Shown here: piece by piece, positions 26,331-34,830 of the stretch | Layout: every line of letters starts with the position of its first letter | How positions within the stretch are numbered: position 1 is the stretch's first letter | From: Anaerolinea sp. | GTDB taxonomy: Bacteria > Chloroflexota > Anaerolineae > Anaerolineales > Anaerolineaceae | Direction of reading: 5' to 3' | DNA length: 64,000 nt | Assembly (NCBI GenBank): GCA_029975055.1 | Contig: JARKPU010000013.1 | Coordinates: 1-64,000, forward strand | The notes under the pieces: generated by a model | Seen by the model: the letters and a program-made list of their open reading frames with translations, nothing else | Told to the model about the DNA's origin: nothing | Database searches by the model: none | Position numbers and translations under genes: made by a program

Positions 26331-27848
26331 ATGCCATTCATCAATGCCCATCTCCTGACGATCATCCTGTTCTCGCCTGCGGTGGCGGCGCTGGTGTTGC
26401 TGCTCCTGCCGCGCGATAAACCCGGCCTGCTGCGCTGGTTCACGCTGGCGGCCAGCCTGGTGCCGTTCTTCTTCTCCCTGCTCTTGTGGCGAGGGTTTGA
26501 CCCGGCCGGTGAGAAGTTCCAGTTCATTGAGCTGGCCGCATGGTACCCGGCGATCAACTCGGCTTACCACCTCGGCGTGGACGGCATTGCCCTGACGATG
26601 GTGATCCTCACCACGCTGCTCACCCCGCTGGCGGTGCTGACTTCCTTCAGCATCAACGAGAAGATCAAAGCCTACATGGTGCTCTTCTTGCTGCTGGAAA
26701 CCGGCATGCTGGGCGTGTTCATGTCGCTCGACCTGCTGCTCTTCTTCGTCTTCTGGGAGGTCGGGCTGGTTCCGATGTACTTCCTGATCAACCAATGGGG
26801 CGGCGAGAAGCGTAATTATGCTTCCCTCAAGTTCATCCTGTACACCATGGGCGGCTCGCTGGGGCTGCTGCTGGCCACGCAGCTCATCGGCGTGGTGGCC
26901 GGGACGTATGACTTCCAGAAGCTGCTCAGCATCTGGCCCGGGCTGGAGCTTCCGGGCGGGGTATTGATGGGCCTGCCGCTGGCGACGGTGAAATCGGTGG
27001 CTTTCTGGGCCTTTGTGATTGCCTTCGCGGTGAAGGTGCCGGTCTGGCCGTTCCACACCTGGCTGCCGGATGCGCACACCGAGGCCCCCACGGCAGGCTC
27101 GATGATCCTGGCGGGTGTGCTGCTCAAGCTGGGCGCGTTTGGTTTCATCCGCATGGTGCTGCCGCTCTTCCCGGCAGAAGCGCACCAGTATGCTGGCTGG
27201 CTGGCGGCCCTGGCCACCCTGGCAATTGTCCTGGGCGGGTTGGGGGCCTTTGGTCAGGATGACTTCAAGCGCCTGGTGGCGTATTCGTCCATCAACCACA
27301 TGGGCTTTGTGGTGCTGGGCATCGCCACGGCGGCATGGGCGGCCGGTACAGCCGATGGAGTGATTGCCCTCAACGGCGCGGTGCTGCAGATGTTCAACCA
27401 CGGCCTCTATTCGGCCGGGATGTTCTTCCTGGTGGGGGTGATCTACGAGCGCGCCCACACCCGCGACCTGAACGCCTTTGGCGGGCTATATGCGCTGCTG
27501 CCGGTGTATGGGACGATCCTCATCTTCACCTCCATGGCTTCGCTCGGCCTGCCGGGCTTGAACGGGTTCGTCTCGGAATTCCTGGTGGTGCGCGGCGCGT
27601 GGCCTGTCTTCACCGCGGCGACGGCCATCTCGATGGTTGGCTTGTTCTTCACCGGCGCTTACACCCTGAAGGCGCTGTGGAAAGTGCTGCACGGGCCGCT
27701 CAACCCGAAGTGGAGCGGTCACCTCAGCGAGATCGACCTGCGCGAAATCGCGGTGATTGCCCCGTTGATGGTGATGATCCTTGTGATTGGCGTCTGGCCG
27801 GCGTGGATATTGGATGTGATCAACCGCGCCGTGAGCATGTGGTTCTAA
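26331..27848 (+). CDS. nuoM: NADH-quinone oxidoreductase subunit M, canonical copy
   Basis: This 505-residue antiporter-type subunit has about 14 spans. The key residues are in place: E143 in FFVFWEVGLVPMYFL, K235 in AFAVKVPVWPFHTWLPDAHT, K266 in LLKLGAF, and E415 in GFVSEFLVV. They correspond to the E. coli NuoM residues E144, K234, K265 and E407. It starts 2 bases after nuoL and is followed 10 bases later by a second NuoM-type gene. Confidence 0.96.
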   Translation: MPFINAHLLTIILFSPAVAALVLLLLPRDKPGLLRWFTLAASLVPFFFSLLLWRGFDPAGEKFQFIELAAWYPAINSAYHLGVDGIALTMVILTTLLTPLAVLTSFSINEKIKAYMVLFLLLETGMLGVFMSLDLLLFFVFWEVGLVPMYFLINQWGGEKRNYASLKFILYTMGGSLGLLLATQLIGVVAGTYDFQKLLSIWPGLELPGGVLMGLPLATVKSVAFWAFVIAFAVKVPVWPFHTWLPDAHTEAPTAGSMILAGVLLKLGAFGFIRMVLPLFPAEAHQYAGWLAALATLAIVLGGLGAFGQDDFKRLVAYSSINHMGFVVLGIATAAWAAGTADGVIALNGAVLQMFNHGLYSAGMFFLVGVIYERAHTRDLNAFGGLYALLPVYGTILIFTSMASLGLPGLNGFVSEFLVVRGAWPVFTAATAISMVGLFFTGAYTLKALWKVLHGPLNPKWSGHLSEIDLREIAVIAPLMVMILVIGVWPAWILDVINRAVSMWF

Positions 27849-27858
27849 GGAGCCCCGG

Positions 27859-29337
27859 ATGAGCTTCCCTATCTTGAGCCTGATCATCTTCCTTCCCCTG
27901 GCTGCCGGGCTGGTCATCCTGGCGCTGCCGGCTGAGCGCAAGCAGGCCGTGCGCATCATTGCGCTCACTGCCGCCGTGCTGGACCTGGTGCTGGCGGTGG
28001 TGGTCTTCATCGCATATGACGTGGCCCAGGGCGGTTACCAGTTCGTCGAACGTTTCTGGTGGGTGAAGCAGCTTGGCATCTCCTATTACGCCGGAGTGAA
28101 TGGCATCAGCACGCCGCTGGTGTTGATGGGCGCTCTGGTGGTGACTTCGGGCGTGATGATCTCCTGGCGGGTGGAAGAACGGCCGCGCGAGTTCTTCGCT
28201 TATTTGATGTTCCTGGGGGCCAGCGTGCAGGGCGTCTTCTGCTCGCTGGACCTGTTCATGGTGTTCTTCTTCTTCGAACTGGCGGTATTCCCCAAGTACC
28301 TGATGATTGCCCTGTGGGGTTACCCTAAAACACGCGACTACGGCTCGATGAAGCTGACCCTTTACCTGTTCCTGGGGTCGGTGGTCTCGCTGGTGGGCGT
28401 GTTGGCCATGTACTTTGCCGCCGGGCAGAACAGCTTCGATATGCTTACGCTGGAAAAGGCCGGTTTCTCGCGCGCCTTCCAGCAGACCTGGTTCCTGGTG
28501 GTCTTTGGGGGGTTCGCCATCCTCGGGGGCATTTTCCCCTTCCATTCCTGGGCGCCCGATGGCCATGTGGCTGCCCCGACAGCCGTCTCGATGCTGCTGG
28601 CAGGCGTGGAGATGAAGGTGGGCGCCTTCGCTGCCCTGCGCGTGGCCATCATGCTTCTGCCGGATGGCGCACACTTTTGGGCGCCGTTGATCCTGGCCCT
28701 GGGGACGGTCAACGTCGTCTATGGCGCACTGATCGCTTTGATCCAGACGGATTTCAAGTACGTCATCGGCTTTTCCTCCGTTTCGCACATGGGTTTGGTG
28801 TTGATCGGCTTCGCCACGCTCAATAACGAAGGCCTGCTTGGGGCAGGCATGCAGATGTTCTCGCACGGCATCATGACGGCGCTCTTCTTTGCTGTCGTCG
28901 GCATGGTCTATGACCGGGCGCACACGCGCAATATCGGCGAGCTGGGCGGTTTGTTCCGCAAGATGCCCGTCGCGGCGGTCGGCTTCATCATCGCCGGGTT
29001 GGTTTCGATGGGCATGCCGGGGTTCTCGGGCTTCGTGGCCGAGTTTCCGATCTTCATGGGCGCCTGGAAGACGCTTCCGCTGGTGGCCATCATCGCCGTG
29101 CTGGGGGTGATCGTCACCGCGGGCTACATCCTCCTCGTGGTGGGGCGGGTGTTCTTCGGTACCATCCCTCCGAAACTCGACGAAACCGTGGGCGATGTGA
29201 GCCTGATGGACAAACTGGTGGTTGGAGGGCTGGCTGCGCTGATGATCTTAATCGGGGTCTTCCCAACCCTTTCAAAGATGGCGCCGTTGATTCAATCGGG
29301 CGTGACGCCCATCCTCGCGCTGGTGGGAGGTGCATAA
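27859..29337 (+). CDS. nuoM: Second NuoM-type subunit (divergent, lacks the helix-7 lysine)
   Basis: This 492-residue protein is a full-length NuoM-family antiporter-like subunit, divergent from its neighbour. E140 (FFFFELAVFPKYLM) matches the channel glutamate, K253 (AGVEMKVGAF) the helix-8 lysine, and E395 (GFVAEFPIFM) the distal glutamate. The helix-7 lysine that should precede PFHSWAPD is leucine (L222, in AILGGIFPFHSW). It is embedded in the operon, 10 bases after nuoM and directly abutting nuoN, so it is probably translated with the others and built into the same complex. A role as an extra pump module or spacer is inferred. Confidence 0.92.
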   Translation: MSFPILSLIIFLPLAAGLVILALPAERKQAVRIIALTAAVLDLVLAVVVFIAYDVAQGGYQFVERFWWVKQLGISYYAGVNGISTPLVLMGALVVTSGVMISWRVEERPREFFAYLMFLGASVQGVFCSLDLFMVFFFFELAVFPKYLMIALWGYPKTRDYGSMKLTLYLFLGSVVSLVGVLAMYFAAGQNSFDMLTLEKAGFSRAFQQTWFLVVFGGFAILGGIFPFHSWAPDGHVAAPTAVSMLLAGVEMKVGAFAALRVAIMLLPDGAHFWAPLILALGTVNVVYGALIALIQTDFKYVIGFSSVSHMGLVLIGFATLNNEGLLGAGMQMFSHGIMTALFFAVVGMVYDRAHTRNIGELGGLFRKMPVAAVGFIIAGLVSMGMPGFSGFVAEFPIFMGAWKTLPLVAIIAVLGVIVTAGYILLVVGRVFFGTIPPKLDETVGDVSLMDKLVVGGLAALMILIGVFPTLSKMAPLIQSGVTPILALVGGA

Positions 29338-30783
29338 GTGGACCTGACCTTTCAACCGTCCATGCTGCTGGCAATTCTGCCCGAACTGGGCCTGGCCGGA
29401 TTGGCGGCCATCATCCTGGCGCTGGATTTGATTGCGAAAGGAAACCAGAAAATCCTGTTAGGGTGGGTGACGGCCGGCGGGCTGTTGGTGGTAGCGGTGA
29501 TGGCGGCCTTATTTGCCCGCCCCGCCGAGCAGCCTCAGCTGATCTTTGGGGGTATGCTGCGCGTCGACTGGCCGGCTTTTACCTTCCGCCTCATCTTTCT
29601 CCTAGGCGCGGCGGTGACCGTGCTGCTCGGTGCAAGCGAGCATATCTCGAAGCGCTATGGAGAGTTCTGCGCGCTGGTGGTGGTATCTACGCTGGGCATG
29701 AGCCTGATGGCGAGCGCTTCGAACCTGATCATGCTCTACCTGGCAATCGAGACGACCTCCCTGCCGCTGTATATCCTGGCGGGTTTTCGTGTGTTGGACC
29801 AGAAATCCGTCGAGGCCGGCATCAAGTACCTGCTTTATGGGGCGATGACCTCGGCGGTCATGCTCTACGGCTTCAGCCTACTGTGGGGTTTCACCGGCAC
29901 GACGAACCTGTATGAGATCGCAGACCTGGCGAAAACCGGCGGCCTTTCTCCGCTGGTGCTGGGCGGGACGGCCATGCTGGTGCTGGTGGGGTTCGGTTTC
30001 AAAATTTCGGCCGCGCCGTTCCACTTTTGGGCGCCGGATGTCTATGAAGGAGCGCCCACGCCGGTGGCGGGGTTCCTGTCCACGGCTTCCAAGGCGGCGG
30101 GTTTTGCCGTCCTCGTGCGCGTTTTGATGGCGGTTTTCCCGGAGGTGGCTTCCTTCTGGTCGCTGGTGGTAGGCATTTTGGCGGCCGTCAGCATGGTGAT
30201 CGGCAACTTCCTGGCCCTGGCGCAGCGCAACATCAAGCGCCTGCTGGCCTATTCTTCGATCGCGCAGGCCGGCTACATGCTGGTGGGCGTGGCGGCGCAT
30301 TCGGCCTTCGGGGCGGCAGGCGCGGTGTATTACCTGGCCTCTTACCTGGTGACCAACCTGGCCGCCTTTGGCATTGTCTGGCTGGTGGGGCGCGAGGTCG
30401 GCTCGGATGACCTGGACGCGTACACCGGGCTTGGCCGCCGCAACCCCACCGTTGGGCTGGCCATGCTGGCGGCGCTGCTTTCGCTGGGGGGCATCCCCCC
30501 GTTGAGCGGCTTCTTTGGCAAGCTGCTCGTTTTTGGCGCGGCCGTGCAGGCCGGGCAGATCTGGCTGGCCGTGCTGGGCGTGTTGACCTCGGTGGTGGGG
30601 CTGTACTACTACCTGACGGTCCTGAAGATCATTTACCGGCCCGGGACGGATGAGCACGCCCTGCCGGTGAGCGCATCCTGGCGGGTGGCGCTGCTGGTGT
30701 GCGTGGCGGGCATCCTCTTCCTGGGAACGGTTTTCGCTCCGATGTATGGGTTATCGCTTTCGACGGCGGGCGGGTGGTTCTAA
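29338..30783 (+). CDS. nuoN: NADH-quinone oxidoreductase subunit N
   Basis: This 481-residue antiporter-type subunit has E138 (YLAIETTSLPLYILAGF), K222 (GFGFKISAAPFHFWAPD) and K252 as channel residues. The start is a GTG at 29338 immediately after the preceding stop, with GGGAGGTG just upstream. It ends the nuo cluster. A clear promoter for the ATP-synthase genes begins 3 bases after its stop. Confidence 0.95.
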   Translation: MDLTFQPSMLLAILPELGLAGLAAIILALDLIAKGNQKILLGWVTAGGLLVVAVMAALFARPAEQPQLIFGGMLRVDWPAFTFRLIFLLGAAVTVLLGASEHISKRYGEFCALVVVSTLGMSLMASASNLIMLYLAIETTSLPLYILAGFRVLDQKSVEAGIKYLLYGAMTSAVMLYGFSLLWGFTGTTNLYEIADLAKTGGLSPLVLGGTAMLVLVGFGFKISAAPFHFWAPDVYEGAPTPVAGFLSTASKAAGFAVLVRVLMAVFPEVASFWSLVVGILAAVSMVIGNFLALAQRNIKRLLAYSSIAQAGYMLVGVAAHSAFGAAGAVYYLASYLVTNLAAFGIVWLVGREVGSDDLDAYTGLGRRNPTVGLAMLAALLSLGGIPPLSGFFGKLLVFGAAVQAGQIWLAVLGVLTSVVGLYYYLTVLKIIYRPGTDEHALPVSASWRVALLVCVAGILFLGTVFAPMYGLSLSTAGGWF

Positions 30784-30785
30784 AG

Positions 30786-30815
30786 TTGACGGATTAAATC
30801 CGCTTATGTTATAAT
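30786..30815 (+). promoter_or_regulatory. Promoter of the F0 ATP-synthase cluster
   Basis: TTGACG at 30786-30791 and a perfect TATAAT at 30810-30815 are 18 bases apart, with an extended -10 TG at 30807-30808. Transcription would begin at about 30822, almost at the ATG at 30824, giving a leaderless or near-leaderless message. Confidence 0.8.
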
Positions 30816-30823
30816 CCATGCCG

Positions 30824-31099
30824 ATGAGCCAACAGACGCCTGTGCCCTCTGACCCAAAGCGCCGCTGGCTAAATCTTACACTCGCGGGGATCGCCGGGCA
30901 AGTCGGCTGCCTGACATTGGTGATCGTGCTGGGCGCTGTTCTTGGGGGGCTTTGGCTGGATGCGCAGTTCCATACCAGGCCGCTCATCACGCTCATTTTG
31001 GTGATCGCCAGCATTCCAATCTCGCTGGTTCTCATGTTCCTGGTGGTGCGCGGCGCCACCGCAAAAATAAAAGCTAACCTGCAAGCGCCAAAGGAGTAG
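30824..31099 (+). CDS. AtpZ/AtpI-type F0 accessory protein
   Basis: This 91-residue protein has two membrane helices (about residues 18-40 and 50-72), with GQVGCLTLVIVLGAVLGGLW in the first. Such small two-helix proteins at the head of ATP-synthase operons (AtpZ, AtpI family) help c-ring assembly or magnesium uptake. An ATG two codons upstream at 30818 is possible but lies only 2 bases after the -10 box, so 30824 is preferred. atpB follows 10 bases later. Confidence 0.82.
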   Translation: MSQQTPVPSDPKRRWLNLTLAGIAGQVGCLTLVIVLGAVLGGLWLDAQFHTRPLITLILVIASIPISLVLMFLVVRGATAKIKANLQAPKE

Positions 31100-31109
31100 G
31101 AGGCTGGCA

Positions 31110-32099
31110 TTGGAGAAACCGTTTAGCCGTGGCCCCCTGGGCATCAAACATCGGTATTGGGTTTTGCTTTTCATTGTCTTGAATATCATCGGCGTGATCC
31201 TGGTGAAGCCGGTGCAGCCGCACATCCAGGTTGCGCCTGAAAACGTCAGTAAGACCCCTCTGAGCATCCCCGGCATCGGCGATATTTACCTGACCAACAC
31301 GCTCATCATGCTCGTGCTGGTCATGCTGGTGATCATCGGAATGGCCTGGGCAGTCAAGCAATCGCTGCGCGGCGGGTCGCTGGTGACGAAGGGCGTGGCG
31401 GCTTTGATGGAAACGGCCGTCGAAGCGCTGTATAACCTGACGGAATCTTCCGCGGGCAAGTACGCCCGCATGGTCTTCCCATGGTTTGCTACGATCGTGA
31501 TTTTCGTCCTGGTCGGCAACTTGATGAAGCTGACACCCATTGTGGAAACGTTCGGTTTCCTCCACGAAGCGCACGAGGGCGGGCATCCGCGCGTGGAGTT
31601 GTGGAGCGGGGCGTACAGCATTCTGCCCGGCGAGGTGGAAGAGGGCCAGACGGGCTACCTGGTGACGCCCTTCCTCCGCGGCCTGCCGACCGACCTGAAC
31701 TTCACCGTGGCGCTGGCGTTGATCTCCGTGTTGATGACACAGGTGATCGGCGTGCGGGCGCAAGGCGCGAAGTACTTCCTCAAGTTCTTCAATGTGACCA
31801 ACCTGTTCAAGAAGCCCTTCTTTGGAGCAATGGACTTCCTGGTGGGGCTGCTGGAGCTTATTTCGGAGCTCTCGAAAGTGCTCTCGTTCAGCTTCCGGTT
31901 GTTTGGCAATATGTTCGCCGGGGCGGTGCTGCTCTTCCTGGTCGGCTCGCTCATCCCGGTTTTCATGCAATCGTTCATTGTCCTGTTCGAGGTGTTCGTC
32001 GGGGCCATTCAAGCCTTCGTCTTTGGCATGCTCACGATGGTCTTCATGGCGCAGGCCACGCGCGGGCACGGCGGCGAGCACGCCGAGGAAGCCCATTAA
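31110..32099 (+). CDS. atpB: ATP synthase subunit a
   Basis: This 329-residue F0 subunit lets protons pass to the c-ring. The essential arginine lies in SFSFRLFGNMFAGAVLL, and the last spans carry FVGAIQAFVFGMLTMVFM. It is longer than the E. coli form because of an N-terminal extracytoplasmic segment and a loop of about 60 residues after the third span (HEAHEGGHPRVELWSG). The start is a TTG at 31110 with AGGAGTAGGAGG before it. Confidence 0.95.
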   Translation: MEKPFSRGPLGIKHRYWVLLFIVLNIIGVILVKPVQPHIQVAPENVSKTPLSIPGIGDIYLTNTLIMLVLVMLVIIGMAWAVKQSLRGGSLVTKGVAALMETAVEALYNLTESSAGKYARMVFPWFATIVIFVLVGNLMKLTPIVETFGFLHEAHEGGHPRVELWSGAYSILPGEVEEGQTGYLVTPFLRGLPTDLNFTVALALISVLMTQVIGVRAQGAKYFLKFFNVTNLFKKPFFGAMDFLVGLLELISELSKVLSFSFRLFGNMFAGAVLLFLVGSLIPVFMQSFIVLFEVFVGAIQAFVFGMLTMVFMAQATRGHGGEHAEEAH

Positions 32100-32156
32100 G
32101 CCGGGCCGGCAGGACGAGATCATCACGCATTATGGTTTTCAGGAGGATATGAGAAG

Positions 32157-32393
32157 ATGACTGGCGACATTATCGAAGCCGCAAAGTTCATTGGGGCCGG
32201 TCTATCGATGATCGGCGCGCTGGGCGCCGGTGTCGGGATCGGTTTGAGCGTTCAAGGCGCGTTGGAAGGCATGGCCCGCAACCCGGATACCTATGGCAAC
32301 CTACTGACCAACATGATCCTGGGGATTGCCTTCTCGGAAGCGATCGCGATCTACTGCCTGGTCATCGCCTTCCTGATGCTGTTCGTTCTGTGA
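32157..32393 (+). CDS. atpE: ATP synthase subunit c
   Basis: This 78-residue hairpin of two membrane helices has the glycine-rich first helix (GALGAGVGIGL), the polar loop ARNPD, and the ion-binding glutamate in GIAFSEAIAIY. The glutamine of helix 1 and the serine next to the glutamate, which mark sodium-type c subunits, are isoleucine and alanine here. A proton-type ring is therefore likely. Confidence 0.95.
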   Translation: MTGDIIEAAKFIGAGLSMIGALGAGVGIGLSVQGALEGMARNPDTYGNLLTNMILGIAFSEAIAIYCLVIAFLMLFVL

Positions 32394-32419
32394 GCCGGCC
32401 TGGGTAAAGGAGCGCTGAC

Positions 32420-33160
32420 TTGGAAGCATTAGGGATTAATCTCGGGTATTTGATTGTCTATATCTGCTCGTTTGCCATCATTTTTATCGTTTTGCGCGCC
32501 TGGGTGTTTGGCCCGCTGACTGCGATGATGGAAAAGCGCCGCCAGACGATTGCCCAGGGCCTCGAAGACGCACGCATTGCCGCCGAAGCGCGCGCCAACG
32601 CTGAAAAAGAGGCCGGGCGCATCATCGCCGAGGCCCAGGCAAAAGCTGCCGAAACGATGCGAGATGCCACCGAGCGCGCCGAGCACGTGGAAGAAGAAAT
32701 CCGCGCGCAGGCCGAGGCCGACGTGGCGAAATCGCGGGCGGCGGCGCTGACCGAGCTGGAAGGCGAGCGCAACCGCATGCTGGCTGAACTGCGCGGGCAG
32801 GTGGCTGCCCTGGCGATTGCCGCGGCGCAGAAGCTGATCGGCGCGAGCATGGATGAGAAACGCCAGCGCGAGCTGCTGGCTGAGTTCTTCTCTGGCGTCA
32901 AGGGCGGGCGTGTGGTCGTCCTGGCCGATGCGCGCGACCTCGACGGCCAGATGGCCGAGGTGACAAGCGCATTGCCCCTGACCAGCGAGGAACAGGAAAT
33001 TGTCAAGCGCGACGTGCTCGCCCGCATGGGCGGGGCCGCCACGGTGGCCTTCAAGGTGGACCCTTCGATTCTCGGCGGGTTGATCGTGCGCGTGGGCGAC
33101 CGCATTGTGGATGGGTCGGTAGCCGGGCAGCTGGACGAACTCCGCCAGAGCCTGCGCTAA
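32420..33160 (+). CDS. atpF: ATP synthase b-delta fusion subunit
   Basis: This 246-residue protein joins two stator subunits. It has an N-terminal membrane helix (about 10-30), a long charged Ala/Glu-rich coiled coil (35-150) as in subunit b, and a C-terminal domain of about 90 residues. That domain ends with the delta signature VDPSILGGLIVRVGDRIVDG. The N-terminal helical bundle of delta is missing. In mycobacteria a comparable b-delta fusion keeps a fuller delta part. The start is a TTG at 32420. The F1 genes that normally follow are not here. Confidence 0.9.
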   Translation: MEALGINLGYLIVYICSFAIIFIVLRAWVFGPLTAMMEKRRQTIAQGLEDARIAAEARANAEKEAGRIIAEAQAKAAETMRDATERAEHVEEEIRAQAEADVAKSRAAALTELEGERNRMLAELRGQVAALAIAAAQKLIGASMDEKRQRELLAEFFSGVKGGRVVVLADARDLDGQMAEVTSALPLTSEEQEIVKRDVLARMGGAATVAFKVDPSILGGLIVRVGDRIVDGSVAGQLDELRQSLR

Positions 33161-33249
33161 ACTGGTCTGCGAATTTACGCCGGGGCCGGCGAATTGACTG
33201 TTCGCCAGGTCCCGGTTTTGGTTTAAAATAATACACACAGGTTAAGAAT

Positions 33250-34830
33250 ATGACCGGATTCGTCCACAAGACACTGCGTGATTTGTTCGCCGATCTGCCC
33301 AGGGGGATTTGCCAGGCCGGAGAGCTGCCTGCGACCCTGGTGACCGGCGTGACCTATAACCACCGCGAGCTGCAACCCGGGAACATTTTTGTGGCTCATC
33401 GCGGGATGAAAGCAGACGGGCATGATTTTATCCCTCAGGCCATCGAGCGCGGGGCTGTGGCTGTGGTGGGGATGCGCGAGCTGAGCGGCCTGAGCGTGCC
33501 GTATCTGCGCGCGCGTGATTCTCGCGAAGCCCTGGCGTACCTTGCGGCGGGATTCTACGGCCACCCTGGCCACGAGATGACCGTGATCGGCGTGACCGGC
33601 ACCGACGGGAAGACGACCACCTCGAACCTGCTCTACAGCATTCTGACGGCTGCCGGCCTGCGCGCCGGGGTGATTTCTACTGTCAATGCCATGCTGGGCG
33701 ATGAGGTGGTTGATACGGGCTTTCACGTCACCACGCCCGAAGCGCCCGAAGTGCAGCGCTACCTGGCGCGCATGCGCGCCGCCGGGTTGACCCATGCCGT
33801 CATTGAGGCCACATCTCACGGGCTGGTGCAGCACCGCGTCACAGGCTGTGAATTCGACCTGGCCGTCTTGACCAACGTGACTCACGAGCACCTGGATTTC
33901 CATGGCACCTACGAGGCCTACCTGGCTGCCAAGGGGATGCTCTTCCGCATGCTTGGGCAGACGCCGCCAAAGCCGCGCGGTAACCCGCGCATGGGGGTGT
34001 TGAACCGCGACGACCGCTCATACGCCTACATGAGTGAGCTGACCGGCCCGCGCAGAATTTCGTATAGTATTCAGGGCGAGGCGACCGTCCACGCCGAAAA
34101 CATCCAGTATGGGCCTGACGCCTCCAGTTTTACCGCCGTCGGGCCGGATTTTCGCCAGTACATTCGCACGACGCTGGTAGGGCCGTACAACGTTTCCAAC
34201 TGCCTGGCGGCTATCTGCGCCACCGTGATGGGGCTGGGCATCGACCCGGCAGTGGCGGCCCAGGGAATCGCCGCGCTGCGCGGCGTGCCGGGGCGCATGG
34301 AGCGCATCCACATGGGGCAGCCTTTCCTGGCAGTGGTGGATTTTGCACACACCCCAAACGCGCTCAGGCAGGCGCTCATCACCGCCCGCCAAATGGCTCC
34401 AGGCAAGGTGATTGCCATCTTTGGTTCGGCCGGGCTGCGCGACCGCGAGAAGCGACGCATGATGGCCGAAGTCTCGGCGGAGCTGGCGGATTTAACCATC
34501 CTGACCGCGGAAGACCCGCGCAACGAGCCGCTGGAGGGCATCCTGGCGGAGATGAGCGCCGGCGCAGAGGCCAAAGGGGGGAGAATCGGTGAATCGGTGC
34601 TCATTGTGCCCGACCGGGGAGAGGCCATGCGCAAAGCGGTTCGCCTGGCCGGGAACGAAGACCTGGTGATCGCCTGCGGCAAAGGCCATGAGCAATCGAT
34701 GTGCTTTGGCGAAACGGAATATGCCTGGGATGACCGCACGGCCATGCGCGCCGCCCTGGCCGAACTGCTGCACATCGACGGCCCGGCGATGCCCTACCTG
34801 CCCACGCAAGGCGGTAAGACTGGAATCTGA
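33250..34830 (+). CDS. murE: MurE-type UDP-N-acetylmuramyl-tripeptide ligase family protein
   Basis: This 526-residue ATP-dependent ligase of peptidoglycan synthesis has the P-loop GTDGKTTT (117-124), THEHLDFHGTYEAYLAAKG with the carbamylated-lysine candidate K228, and the C-terminal domain motif around 391-404. Position 421-424 is EDPR, where meso-diaminopimelate enzymes have DNPR, so the third residue added is uncertain (lysine, ornithine or other). It stands alone, outside any mur-fts cluster, and could be a paralogue rather than the main MurE. A TAAAAT at 33224 may be its -10 box. The stop shares one base with the next ATG. Confidence 0.85.
   Translation: MTGFVHKTLRDLFADLPRGICQAGELPATLVTGVTYNHRELQPGNIFVAHRGMKADGHDFIPQAIERGAVAVVGMRELSGLSVPYLRARDSREALAYLAAGFYGHPGHEMTVIGVTGTDGKTTTSNLLYSILTAAGLRAGVISTVNAMLGDEVVDTGFHVTTPEAPEVQRYLARMRAAGLTHAVIEATSHGLVQHRVTGCEFDLAVLTNVTHEHLDFHGTYEAYLAAKGMLFRMLGQTPPKPRGNPRMGVLNRDDRSYAYMSELTGPRRISYSIQGEATVHAENIQYGPDASSFTAVGPDFRQYIRTTLVGPYNVSNCLAAICATVMGLGIDPAVAAQGIAALRGVPGRMERIHMGQPFLAVVDFAHTPNALRQALITARQMAPGKVIAIFGSAGLRDREKRRMMAEVSAELADLTILTAEDPRNEPLEGILAEMSAGAEAKGGRIGESVLIVPDRGEAMRKAVRLAGNEDLVIACGKGHEQSMCFGETEYAWDDRTAMRAALAELLHIDGPAMPYLPTQGGKTGI

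Noticed and set aside
24914..26557. A 547-codon open frame on the minus strand opposite nuoL
   Set aside because: It is antisense to a clear nuoL. Its product is rich in Arg, His, Gln and Asp without any domain, as expected from GC-rich third positions.
31074..32126. A 350-codon minus-strand frame opposite atpB
   Set aside because: It is rich in His, Gln and Asp, and atpB is certain.
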